Positions 31,949 through 39,872 of a stretch of 64,000 nt of DNA are shown in pieces (within the stretch, counting starts at the first letter, position 1; each line of letters begins with the position of its first letter). This DNA comes from Shouchella clausii (GTDB lineage Bacteria > Bacillota > Bacilli > Bacillales > Bacillaceae_D). Under the pieces are notes generated by a model, which saw only the letters and a program-made list of their open reading frames with translations, was not told the origin of the DNA and searched no databases. A program made the translations under genes and the position numbers. Location of the stretch: the NCBI RefSeq assembly GCF_002250115.1, contig NZ_CP019985.1, positions 124,001 through 188,000 on the forward strand, read 5' to 3'.

Positions 31949-32997
31949 GAAAGCCCCCTCCCTTCACGCCTTGCAAGGTAAAGGAAAAACGGTACGCCGA
32001 TTAACGCGGTCATTGCACCGACTGGCGTTTCATAGGGGGCATTTACCAACCTAGCGGCTAAGTCCGCCAGCACTAAAAGCAATGCTCCTAATACAGCAGA
32101 GCATGGAATAATATAACGGTAGTCGACGCCAACTAAGCCTCTAGTAATATGGGGGATCACTAAGCCGACAAATCCAATCGATCCTGCGACTGCCACACCG
32201 GCGCCTGTCAATAACAAGACAGCTACAACACCGAGCGTCTTAACAAGAAAAATCCGCTGGCCAAGCCCTCGCGCTACATCTTCGCCGAGGCTAAGCACCG
32301 TCACCGACTTTGATAAAGCAAGGGCAAGGAGCAAACCGATCATGGCGACTGGCACAATCAATTTAATGTTGGTCCAGTTCATACCAGATAAACCACCAGC
32401 AAACCAAAAGCTTATATCTTGAGCGACGTCAAAATGAATAGCAATGCCTGAGGAAATTGCGCTTAGAAATGCGCCGACCGTCACGCCAGCTAGCGCTAAC
32501 TTGGCCGGAGTCAAGCCCCCTCGTGCCAGTGACCCGATTGCGAACACAAACGCAGCACCAGCGCCTGCGCCGATAAAAGAGGCAACCATTAAATGAAAGC
32601 CAGAGACATGCGCAGCAAAAGCAAACATAATCGCAATCGCTAACGCCGCCCCATCCATGACGCCCATAATCGACGGTTCTGCGAGGGCATTGCGCGTCAT
32701 CCCTTGCATGATAGCGCCTGAGACAGCAAGAAAACTGCCGACTAGCGCCGCCCCTAAAGCCCGGGGAAGGCGGATCTCTTGGATAATTTGATGTTCGGTC
32801 AATCCGGGTTCAAAAGAGAAAACCGCCTGCCAAACGGTTTTAAAATCTATTTGCGCTGCCCCATAAGAAATGGAGAGAACAAGCGCAAACACAAGAAACC
32901 CCAATCCAATAACGAGGACGCTTACTGCCGCTAACGGCTTAGAACGTGCCTTCGCTTTTTCTAAATCTTGTTGTGCTTCCTTAGCATGTGTGCTCAT
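31945..32997 (-). CDS. ferric siderophore ABC transporter permease (FecCD family, first)
   Basis: 350 residues from the ATG at 32997. The frame is open for 91 more codons upstream, but that stretch contains the Fur box and a terminator, so the shorter start is right; AAAGGG is 12 nt upstream. FecCD signatures: GSFLAVSGAIMQGMTRNALAEPSIMGVMDGAA and AGSIGFVGLVIPHITRGLVGVDYR. A charged N-terminal extension of about 25 residues precedes the first membrane segment. No substrate-binding protein gene adjoins the operon. Confidence 0.92.
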   Translation of the reverse strand: MSTHAKEAQQDLEKAKARSKPLAAVSVLVIGLGFLVFALVLSISYGAAQIDFKTVWQAVFSFEPGLTEHQIIQEIRLPRALGAALVGSFLAVSGAIMQGMTRNALAEPSIMGVMDGAALAIAIMFAFAAHVSGFHLMVASFIGAGAGAAFVFAIGSLARGGLTPAKLALAGVTVGAFLSAISSGIAIHFDVAQDISFWFAGGLSGMNWTNIKLIVPVAMIGLLLALALSKSVTVLSLGEDVARGLGQRIFLVKTLGVVAVLLLTGAGVAVAGSIGFVGLVIPHITRGLVGVDYRYIIPCSAVLGALLLVLADLAARLVNAPYETPVGAMTALIGVPFFLYLARREGRGLS

Positions 32998-33039
32998 TTT
33001 ACGTTTTTTCCCTTTAACGTTCGATCCGTCGTTTTTGAT

Positions 33040-33058
33040 GGTATTGATAATCATTATC
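33040..33058 (-). promoter_or_regulatory. Fur box of the siderophore permease operon
   Basis: GGTATTGATAATCATTATC matches the 19-bp Fur consensus at 17 of 19 positions and lies about 43 nt upstream of the first permease start. Iron repression of the operon is the expected consequence. Confidence 0.85.
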
Positions 33059-33088
33059 ATACCATGGACGATCAAGCGGGTAAACAAA

Positions 33089-33111
33089 AAAACCAGCATT
33101 TTGCTGGTTTT
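33089..33111 (-). terminator. rho-independent terminator upstream of the siderophore operon
   Basis: AAAACCAGCA-TTT-TGCTGGTTTT, followed on the minus strand by a run of seven T. The only plausible gene it could end on this strand is the small ORF at 33228-33350. Confidence 0.8.
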
Positions 33112-33227
33112 AGAAAACTTTTTATCCATTAAAACGGCATGCAGCCAAGAAAAAGTCGAATGATTCAGCTTCCGTTCTTCTGGGTTTTCGTATTGGACGA
33201 AACAGCCATTTAACGAAAAGCCGCTAT

Positions 33228-33350
33228 TTATATAAACAACACCTTGCAAAGGGCAATTAGCCCGCCCCATAAAGGAATGCTAAGAGCAAGAGCCCAGCCT
33301 GCGCCTACAACCATATTCTCGCCAACTTCGTATTGAATATCCTCCTCCAA
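33228..33350 (-). CDS. small single-pass membrane protein (40 residues)
   Basis: A frame below usual length cut-offs: TTG start at 33350 with AAGGAGG 8 nt upstream, stop TAA at 33228-33230. The product has an acidic N-terminus (MEEDIQYEVGENM), one hydrophobic helix (AGWALALSIPLWGGLIALC) and ends KVLFI. A strong terminator lies 117 nt downstream on the same strand. Good site, start, helix and terminator make it likely real; no family is recognised. Confidence 0.5.
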   Translation of the reverse strand: MEEDIQYEVGENMVVGAGWALALSIPLWGGLIALCKVLFI

Positions 33351-33607
33351 CCTCGACGCCTCCTTTTTATCTTGCTGCTTTCAGCATAAGGGCTATGCAT
33401 GTAGCCAGCATTAAGCAATCGTAAAGATTCTGTAATCCTTATCAGCAGGAGACTTTCACTAAAGCTGGCGTCTTTTTCGAAATGTTTTTGCCTCATATGC
33501 TACACTTACAATAGCCTGTTGGATCATACGTTTCTTTTCGCTAAACAGGCTTGTTTTTCCTTCGGCTCTTTGTTGATCCATACATAATTCGATTTAGGAG
33601 GCAAATG

Positions 33608-33904
33608 ATGTCAGCAAACAAACGAAAAGAACGGCCGTCATTCCTTATGATGGTCTATATGTGGCTCTTTATTTTAGTGGCGGTTGTCAACATTACCGGA
33701 ATTGCATCAACGAAGTTATATGAAAGCATTTTTCCTTTTTTTATTGTGTCTCTCTTAAATATTTTCCTTGCTGCTCTGCTCATCTTGCAAGCATTAAAAA
33801 CAACGAGCAAAAGCGAACGAAGGCTCTCCATTATTTACTTGATTGGCGTTGCCGTTCTAGCCGCCGTCACGTTTTTCCGCTTTTTGTTTATGCAATCAAG
33901 CTAA
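33608..33904 (+). CDS. small membrane protein
   Basis: 98 residues from the second of two adjacent ATGs (33608; GGAGG 6 nt upstream). Basic N-terminus (MSANKRKERPS) followed by three hydrophobic helices (LFILVAVVNITGIA, FFIVSLLNIFLAALLIL, LIGVAVLAAVTFFRFLF). No family recognised. Convergent with the aldose epimerase gene, with which it shares a hairpin. Confidence 0.7.
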   Translation: MSANKRKERPSFLMMVYMWLFILVAVVNITGIASTKLYESIFPFFIVSLLNIFLAALLILQALKTTSKSERRLSIIYLIGVAVLAAVTFFRFLFMQSS

Positions 33905-33911
33905 CAGTGAA

Positions 33912-33939
33912 GCAATCGCGCCTCTGTTTGCGCGATTGC
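33912..33939. terminator. hairpin between convergent genes
   Basis: GCAATCGCGC/GCGCGATTGC, a perfect 10-bp GC-rich stem with an 8-nt loop, fills the gap between two convergent stops. T runs are weak, so termination is likely but modest. Confidence 0.6.
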
Positions 33940-34821
33940 TCAATAAATCTTGATCTGATAGGATGCTTTAAACGATTCATTGGCACCAATTTGTTGGATG
34001 CCCTTTTTCTCCGCTAATCGCCCTGTTGTATCAACCGTATCGGCAACCCCAAACCATGGCTCAATACAAACAAAAGGTGCGCTCGTTTTTTCTTCCGGAT
34101 TGTATGCTGACCAAATTCCCACATAAGGAAAACGAGGAAAAGAGACAACAACTTTTTCTTCAGGGCGTTGTTTTGGATAAAGAGCGACTTCGTCAAGATG
34201 GCTGTAGACGAGTGCGTCATGTTGAAAGAGCGAGTCAGTAAGCCCGATATTTTTCAGCTCTGGCACAATTTCCGGTTTTTGGACCAAACCATTAGAAAGC
34301 GCATAACGTTCGATTTGCTTGCCTTCTGCCGCTTTAAAGGAAAGCTCATACTCTGTGAATGTTTCTTCTGAGCGAAAGGGAATCTTAAAAGCAGGATGCC
34401 CACCGATTGAAAAATACATCTCCTCCTCATTGTCATTGACGACTTCCCAGCCTACGGTGAGCGTATGTCCGTTTAACTGGTACGATAGATAAACCGTAAA
34501 TTCAAAAGGGTACACATCGGCAAACTGACCAGATGACTCAAACCGGAATACGGCTTTGTCGCTTTGCAAATCGTCAGTAACAAACATTTGGTCGCGTAAA
34601 AATCCATGTTGGCTCAGTTGATAAGACTTCCCGTTGTATGTATACGCGCCCTCTTTTAAACGGCCAACAATTGGAAACAATATAGGCGCGATCCGCCCCC
34701 AGTACGTTGGGTCTCCGCTCCACATTACTTCCCTGCTTTGTTCTTTATGCCAAATGCTCCGAATTTCCGCACCTTTATTTGCAATTTCAACCGTTAATTT
34801 GTCATTCTCAATTATGATCAC
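33940..34821 (-). CDS. aldose 1-epimerase-family protein
   Basis: 293 residues from a GTG at 34821 (AGGAGG 7-8 nt upstream; an upstream in-frame extension lacks a site). Galactose-mutarotase fold with ILFPIVGRLKEG near residue 50, the catalytic-type HGFLRD and GGHPAFKIPF segments, and a C-terminal CIEPWFGVADT containing the conserved Glu. Belongs to the LacX/YphB-like branch rather than classical GalM. Converts alpha and beta anomers of an unknown aldose. Confidence 0.85.
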   Translation of the reverse strand: MIIIENDKLTVEIANKGAEIRSIWHKEQSREVMWSGDPTYWGRIAPILFPIVGRLKEGAYTYNGKSYQLSQHGFLRDQMFVTDDLQSDKAVFRFESSGQFADVYPFEFTVYLSYQLNGHTLTVGWEVVNDNEEEMYFSIGGHPAFKIPFRSEETFTEYELSFKAAEGKQIERYALSNGLVQKPEIVPELKNIGLTDSLFQHDALVYSHLDEVALYPKQRPEEKVVVSFPRFPYVGIWSAYNPEEKTSAPFVCIEPWFGVADTVDTTGRLAEKKGIQQIGANESFKASYQIKIY

Positions 34822-34932
34822 ATATAGCCCTCCTATCCTTTCTCTCTTGTAGTATGACGGAATGGACTGAAAATGCAACTAGTACCGTCCTTTGCAGGAT
34901 TAATCAAACTAACCTTCGAATAAAATACAAAA

Positions 34933-34946
34933 TGAAAGCGCATTCA
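34933..34946 (+). promoter_or_regulatory. cre-like site upstream of acylase gene
   Basis: TGAAAGCGCATTCA matches the cre consensus at 13 of 14 positions and lies 20 nt before the acylase start, close enough to block transcription. CcpA control is inferred. Confidence 0.45.
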
Positions 34947-34966
34947 AAAGAGAGGGGGGGAATTTG

Positions 34967-37366
34967 ATGGAGTCAACACCATCAGCTGGCCAAGCGCCAA
35001 AAAAACGGCAAATCCTATTTATTTCTGGAGCAGCGATTTTGGTCATTTTGCTTGCAACTCTATTATGGGCGTACATGCAAATCAAAAAACCGCTGCCGCA
35101 AACGACAGGAGAACTCGTCGTCAATGGATTAAATGCTCCTGTCAACGTCTATCGGGATGCGCAAGGCGTTCCTCATATTGAAGCCCAATCGGACGATGAT
35201 TTATATTTTAGCCAAGGCTACATTACCGCCCAAGATCGCCTGTTCCAAATGGATTTAAGCAGAAGGCAGGCGTCGGGACAGCTTGCTGAAGTAATGGGAG
35301 AAACCTTTGTTGACTCAGATGTTTTCTTTCGGACATTCGGCTTGCGCCGGGCCGCTGAGGCATCGGCATCTGCCTATGACGCTGAAACGTATCAGTATTT
35401 AGAAGCTTACGCTGATGGCGTTAATGCTTTTATCGAACACGCTCAGGCAACTGGCACACTTCCACTTGAATTCCGTTTGGCCGGCTATGAGCCTGAACAA
35501 TGGGACCCGATTGACTCGTTAACGATAGGGAAATATATGGCATACGACTTAGGCGGCAATTGGCAAAGCCAAGCGTTCCATTACTGGCTAAGCCAACATG
35601 TGAGTGAAGAGGAAGCACTCGATTTGCTTCCTAGCTATCCAGCAGAAGGGCCTGCTGTTCTTGACTTGGCACAAACGATTGACATGGATGTCGAAGCGGC
35701 GTTTGCCAACATTGGCTCTAAACTGCCACACCCTTTTAACGGCAGCAACAATTGGGTGCTTTCAGGGGAACGGACAGCGTCTGGCATGCCGCTGTTGGCT
35801 GATGACCCTCACTTAGGATTGGGGGCACCTAGCATTTGGTATGAAACCCATTTGACATCGCCGACTGTGAACGTTACAGGCGTCATTTTCGCTGGCGTCC
35901 CTGGCATTATTCTTGGCTCAAATGAAACAATTGCCTGGGGTGTCACCAATGTCGGCCCTGACGTACAACAGCTCTATTTTGAACAGCGCCACCCTGAAAA
36001 CCGAAATGAATTTCTCTATGACGGGGAGTGGTATAAAGCCGAAGTCATCGCAGAAGAGATTAAAATTGCTGACGCAGAGCCTTTTTACCATGATGTGGTT
36101 TTAACGAAACATGGCCCGATCCTATCGGAATATGCACATGTAGAAAACGAATCCGAGTATGCGTTATCTTTGCGCTGGACTGGACACGATCCGACGACGG
36201 AACTAAAAGCTGTACTAGATTTCAACCGCGCCGATAATTGGGACCAGTTTAAAGAAGCATTAACCCATTTTCATGCGCCCGCACAAAACTTTGTGTTCGC
36301 TAGCACGGATGGCACAATCGCGTACCGAGCCAATGGCCTAATTCCAATCCGCGCAAACGCCGATGATGCATTATTGCCAGCGCCTGGCTGGGACCCGGCT
36401 TATGAATGGGAAGGGTATATTCCTTGGGATGAGTTGCCAACAATCGTCAATCCTGAATCAGGAATCATTGCCACCGCTAATAACAAAATTGCTGGAGATG
36501 ACTATCCTTACCACATTTCCCACACATGGGCCCAACCTTACCGGCAACAGCGAATTATGGAGGTGCTCGCAGCAAAAGACAACCATACCGTAACCGACAT
36601 GCAAGCATTGCAAATGGACGTCGCCAATTTGCAAGCAACCAACTTGCTTCCTCTTCTGACAGAAGCGTTACCAGCTGAGGGACTGCGCGCTATTGACGAG
36701 GAGGGGTTAAATGTTCTGGCGGACTGGAACCAATTTGACGAGCGCGAAGAAGCTGGACCGCTATTGTTCCATTTTTGGATGGAAGAAATCGAGAATCTGT
36801 TGTTTGCCGATAAAATTCCTGCTGAAATCAACGAGCTTTTTTACGGCCGGGCTGGTGTTGTCGATGAATTGCTAAGACGTGCAGCAACTGGTGAACCAGG
36901 TCCATGGGTAGAAAACGCTGGCGGTTTTGAAACAGTCGTCCTTCAAAGTTACCAAGCGGCAATAGACAAAGCCGCTCGTATACAAGGGAACAAGCCAGCA
37001 AAGTGGCGCTGGGGTGACTTTCACCAAGTTGAATTTAGCCATCCAATGGCAGCGATCACACCGTTGAATTACTTATTTGATCGGGATCCTCTTCCAGCAG
37101 ACGGCAGCCATATTACGACGATGGCGGCAGGCTACAACCGCGAAACGGGCCTTGTCAACCACGGCGCCGGTTGGCGTGGCGTATTTGATTTAAGCGACAT
37201 TGACCATACGTACCACATCGTCGCTCCTGGACAGTCTGGCCACGTCACAAGCGAGACATACCGCTCGCAAATGGAAGCTTGGACAGAGGGCCATTATCAT
37301 ACGACATCGATTCATCCGGCAACGTATAAGAACAACAGCGACAAACTCGAATTACGCCCCCAGTAA
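34967..37366 (+). CDS. penicillin acylase-family Ntn hydrolase, membrane-anchored
   Basis: 799 residues from the ATG at 34967 (GAGGGGGG 6 nt upstream). One N-terminal membrane helix (about 17-38) without a lipobox, then the penicillin/AHL acylase fold: PHIEAQSDDDLYFSQGYITAQDRLFQMDL in the alpha part, the processing site with nucleophile Ser260 in NGSNNWVLSG, PLLADDPHLGL and the TNVGPDVQQLY loop. Precursors self-cleave before the Ser. Substrates of such enzymes range from beta-lactams to acyl-homoserine lactones and peptides; none can be assigned here. Confidence 0.9.
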   Translation: MESTPSAGQAPKKRQILFISGAAILVILLATLLWAYMQIKKPLPQTTGELVVNGLNAPVNVYRDAQGVPHIEAQSDDDLYFSQGYITAQDRLFQMDLSRRQASGQLAEVMGETFVDSDVFFRTFGLRRAAEASASAYDAETYQYLEAYADGVNAFIEHAQATGTLPLEFRLAGYEPEQWDPIDSLTIGKYMAYDLGGNWQSQAFHYWLSQHVSEEEALDLLPSYPAEGPAVLDLAQTIDMDVEAAFANIGSKLPHPFNGSNNWVLSGERTASGMPLLADDPHLGLGAPSIWYETHLTSPTVNVTGVIFAGVPGIILGSNETIAWGVTNVGPDVQQLYFEQRHPENRNEFLYDGEWYKAEVIAEEIKIADAEPFYHDVVLTKHGPILSEYAHVENESEYALSLRWTGHDPTTELKAVLDFNRADNWDQFKEALTHFHAPAQNFVFASTDGTIAYRANGLIPIRANADDALLPAPGWDPAYEWEGYIPWDELPTIVNPESGIIATANNKIAGDDYPYHISHTWAQPYRQQRIMEVLAAKDNHTVTDMQALQMDVANLQATNLLPLLTEALPAEGLRAIDEEGLNVLADWNQFDEREEAGPLLFHFWMEEIENLLFADKIPAEINELFYGRAGVVDELLRRAATGEPGPWVENAGGFETVVLQSYQAAIDKAARIQGNKPAKWRWGDFHQVEFSHPMAAITPLNYLFDRDPLPADGSHITTMAAGYNRETGLVNHGAGWRGVFDLSDIDHTYHIVAPGQSGHVTSETYRSQMEAWTEGHYHTTSIHPATYKNNSDKLELRPQ

Positions 37367-37372
37367 CAACAG

Positions 37373-37398
37373 GAAGGACTGGCGTTCTGGCCAGTCCT
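37373..37398. terminator. hairpin after the acylase gene, first of a duplicated pair
   Basis: GAAGGACTGG...CCAGTCCTTC forms a perfect stem with a short loop. A copy differing only in the loop (2 of 32 positions) lies at 37553-37584. No strong T run follows. Confidence 0.65.
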
Positions 37399-37399
37399 T

Positions 37400-37523
37400 C
37401 AGACTGCAGACAAACGCTCGCATACTTCGTCGTTTGTCTCAGTCATATGTTCATGAACACCCGTTCTATTCACATCTTCCATCGCCTACACTCCTCGTCT
37501 GACAAGCGTTTTCTTTCAGTCTG
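37400..37523. repeat. dispersed intergenic repeat, copy B
   Basis: 124 nt bounded by CAGACTG and CAGTCTG, with near-terminal inverted repeats ending in AAACGCT/AGCGTTT. The internal stem GACAAACG/CGTTTGTC is perfect. It is shorter than copy A by an internal 37-nt stretch and sits between two near-identical hairpins. Confidence 0.75.
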
Positions 37524-37552
37524 AGTGCGGTTATCGACTTTGTCGACAACCT

Positions 37553-37607
37553 GAAGGACTGGCATACTGGCCAGTCCTTCAGACAAATGCTCCCATACTT
37601 CGTGTTT
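37553..37607. repeat. second hairpin copy plus truncated repeat end
   Basis: The duplicated hairpin (GAAGGACTGG/CCAGTCCTTC) is followed at 37580 by a degenerate copy of the first 28 nt or so of the dispersed repeat (CAGACAAATGCTCCCATACT), which runs up to the adeC stop. So the unit hairpin plus repeat start occurs twice in a row. Confidence 0.6.
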
Positions 37608-39338
37608 TTATTGTTCTACAAAGGCAAACGCGTTGACATCAAACAGCCCTTTTGACGTCAGTTTAAGTGCAGGGATGACTGGGAGTGCAAGGAAAGCCAA
37701 TGTTAAAAACGGATCGATTTGCTCTTTATAGCCGAGATGGACGAGTGATTGCTGGAGCTCATTGAGCTGTTGTTTGACTGTTTCCGCTGAAGCCGTTGAC
37801 ATCAAGCCGCCCAGTTTGAGAGGCATTGCCGCAAGCACGTTGTTTTCCTTTACGACGGCCATTCCACCCCCTAAGCCAGCAACATGGTGAATGGCATGGT
37901 ACAAACTTTCATCATCTCCCCCTACAGCGATGAGGTTATGGGAATCATGGGCTACAGTCGCGGCAATCGCCCCCTCTGAAAAAGGAAAGCCCTTTACAAT
38001 GGCAAGTCCGATATGTCCCGTCGCCTGATGGCGTTCCACGACTGCAAGCTTTAGCCATTCGCCGCCAGGTTGAAAAATACCATTTTCCGCTGGAACGGAC
38101 GCCATCGCTTTTTTCGTCACAATCGAGCCGAGCGTCGTTTCAATAACAGGGGTCGATTGTGGGTTTTTCAATTTCAGCGTTAAGTCCTCTCGTGCAAATG
38201 GAGAAATATGGACACTGTTCAATAATCGCTCTGGCACGGGGTAAGGAGCGCGGATCGGGCTCGTTAGTTCGCCTTTTTCGGCTACGAGCATGCCCTTTGC
38301 ATACACGGCATCGACTTGAAACGTGGAAAGGTCTGACACGAACAGAAACGACGCTTCTTTTCCAGGAGCAATGGCCCCTTTATCATCAAGTTGAAAGCAT
38401 TCAGCTGCATTTAAGGTGCCGATTTGGATCGCTTGGAGTGGCTCCATGCCGAGTTCAATCGCCTTGCGGACATTAAAGTCAACACTGCCTTCTTTCAGCA
38501 AGTCATCTAGATGCTTATCATCTGTCGCAAAGGCAAACCGCCGCGCATTAGCTGCTGTAACGGCTGGCAAGAGCGCCTCGATATCACGTGCAGCCGTCCC
38601 TTCACGCATCAGCACATAAAATCCACGCTGGACTCGTGCTTTTGCTTCCTCAGCAGTTACAGCTTCGTGGTCATTGTGAATGCCAGCTGTCCGATATGCA
38701 TTTAATGCCTCGCTATTTAGCCCTGCTGCATGGCCATCAATGGGGCGCCCCTTCGCTCTCGCCATTGCGATTTTTTCAAGCATGTCGTCATCGCCATTTA
38801 AAACTGCCGGGTAGTCCATTACTTCTCCTAGCCCGTATACGCCTTCGTTCGCAAAAAGCAAGCGCGCATCTTCGGCAGAAAGGGAGGCGCCATTTTCCTC
38901 AAAGGATGCGGCAGGCACACTTGAAGGAACGGCCATTTTGATATCAAGAGGCAAGTCTTTAGCTGCTTCAACCATGTATGTCACCGCTTCTACACCAGCA
39001 ACATTGGCAAGTTCATGAGGATCGGCAATCGCCGTAAGCACGCCTTTTGGAACAAGGACACTAGCAAAATCTTCAGGGCGAACCATCGCCGATTCAATAT
39101 GGACGTGGCCATCAATAAGCGGAGGGCATACATATTTGCCTTGGGCATCAATCACTGTTTTGCCTTCTTTATAATCGCCAATGCCAACAATATGGCCATC
39201 TGTGATTGCGATAGAAGCTTCATAGATGGTTAACGTATAAACATCAATCAGTTTGCCGTTAATGACCAAAATATCAGCCGGCTCCTGTTTGCTTGCTGCG
39301 GCAAGCCGTTTTTTGTAGGTAGCGTGATGGCGGTCCAT
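37608..39338 (-). CDS. adeC: adenine deaminase
   Basis: 576 residues, normal for AdeC. Amidohydrolase start with the HVHIESAMV metal motif near residue 78, [15 protein letters not shown] near 170, [14 protein letters not shown] near 204, and a C-terminal domain with [18 protein letters not shown]. Converts adenine to hypoxanthine and ammonia in purine salvage. ATG at 39338 with AAAAGGAG upstream. Lies next to yerC and yerA, the latter a paralogue. Confidence 0.93.
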   Translation of the reverse strand: MDRHHATYKKRLAAASKQEPADILVINGKLIDVYTLTIYEASIAITDGHIVGIGDYKEGKTVIDAQGKYVCPPLIDGHVHIESAMVRPEDFASVLVPKGVLTAIADPHELANVAGVEAVTYMVEAAKDLPLDIKMAVPSSVPAASFEENGASLSAEDARLLFANEGVYGLGEVMDYPAVLNGDDDMLEKIAMARAKGRPIDGHAAGLNSEALNAYRTAGIHNDHEAVTAEEAKARVQRGFYVLMREGTAARDIEALLPAVTAANARRFAFATDDKHLDDLLKEGSVDFNVRKAIELGMEPLQAIQIGTLNAAECFQLDDKGAIAPGKEASFLFVSDLSTFQVDAVYAKGMLVAEKGELTSPIRAPYPVPERLLNSVHISPFAREDLTLKLKNPQSTPVIETTLGSIVTKKAMASVPAENGIFQPGGEWLKLAVVERHQATGHIGLAIVKGFPFSEGAIAATVAHDSHNLIAVGGDDESLYHAIHHVAGLGGGMAVVKENNVLAAMPLKLGGLMSTASAETVKQQLNELQQSLVHLGYKEQIDPFLTLAFLALPVIPALKLTSKGLFDVNAFAFVEQ

Positions 39339-39410
39339 TCTCGTTCTCCTTTTGTTTTTAACGTCTATTGTAGCCGATCTCCCCTATTTGTGCTATCAAA
39401 AAACAAGAAA

Positions 39411-39438
39411 AAGAACGATCCTAAAAAGAATCGTTCTT
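39411..39438 (-). terminator. terminator of yerC
   Basis: AAGAACGAT pairs with ATCGTTCTT around an A-rich loop; on the minus strand a T-rich tail (TTTTTCTTGTTTTTTG) follows. Confidence 0.8.
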
Positions 39439-39440
39439 AG

Positions 39441-39469
39441 CCTGTAGACAAACATTTTGCCTCGCTCAT
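39441..39469. repeat. dispersed intergenic repeat, truncated copy D
   Basis: CCTGTAGACAAAC, then a gap relative to copy A, then TTGCCTCGCTCAT. It lies between the yerC stop and the yerC terminator, the same position relative to a hairpin as the other copies. Confidence 0.5.
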
Positions 39470-39480
39470 AGGAGATGGCG

Positions 39481-39789
39481 TCAATCTTGCGGCTCTTCCT
39501 GGGCTTCAATCCGGTCAAGCGCCATCCGGTAGCTATCGTTGCCGTAATTTAGACAGCGTTTAACTCGGGAAATGGTCGCTGTGCTAGCCCCAGTCTCTGT
39601 CTCAATTTTGTGGTACGTATAACCATCACGCAACATCCGAGCAACTTCTAGCCTTTGCGCAAGTGACTGGATTTCATTAATGGTGCAAAGATCGTCAAAA
39701 AACTCATACGCTTCTTCTAAATTTTTGAGAGACAAAATCGATTTAAAGAGCTGATCTAGTTCTTTGCCCCGTAATTTGTTGATCTGCAA
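39481..39789 (-). CDS. yerC: YerC/TrpR-like DNA-binding protein
   Basis: 102 residues with an unmistakable YerC sequence (MQINKLRGKELDQLFKSIL at the start; LCTINEIQSLAQRLEVARML and the HTH GASTATISRVKRCLNYG). TrpR superfamily; in B. subtilis its target is not well defined. TTG start at 39789, AAGGTG 9 nt upstream. Located between adeC and yerA; the yerA-yerC neighbourhood is conserved with B. subtilis. Confidence 0.93.
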   Translation of the reverse strand: MQINKLRGKELDQLFKSILSLKNLEEAYEFFDDLCTINEIQSLAQRLEVARMLRDGYTYHKIETETGASTATISRVKRCLNYGNDSYRMALDRIEAQEEPQD

Positions 39790-39872
39790 GCAATGTCACA
39801 CCTTTCGAGTATTGTGCAATCTCTACGATGCGTGTCTTTTTTAAAGTTTTAAAGCACCAAAGTAATTCTATT

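Noticed and set aside
31945-33270. Longer start (33270) for the first siderophore permease
   Set aside because: The extra 91 codons span a strong terminator and the Fur box, so they cannot be part of the normal coding region.
33305-33496. A 63-codon frame on the minus strand overlapping the 40-residue ORF
   Set aside because: Highly basic, no site, and out of frame with the better supported small membrane protein.
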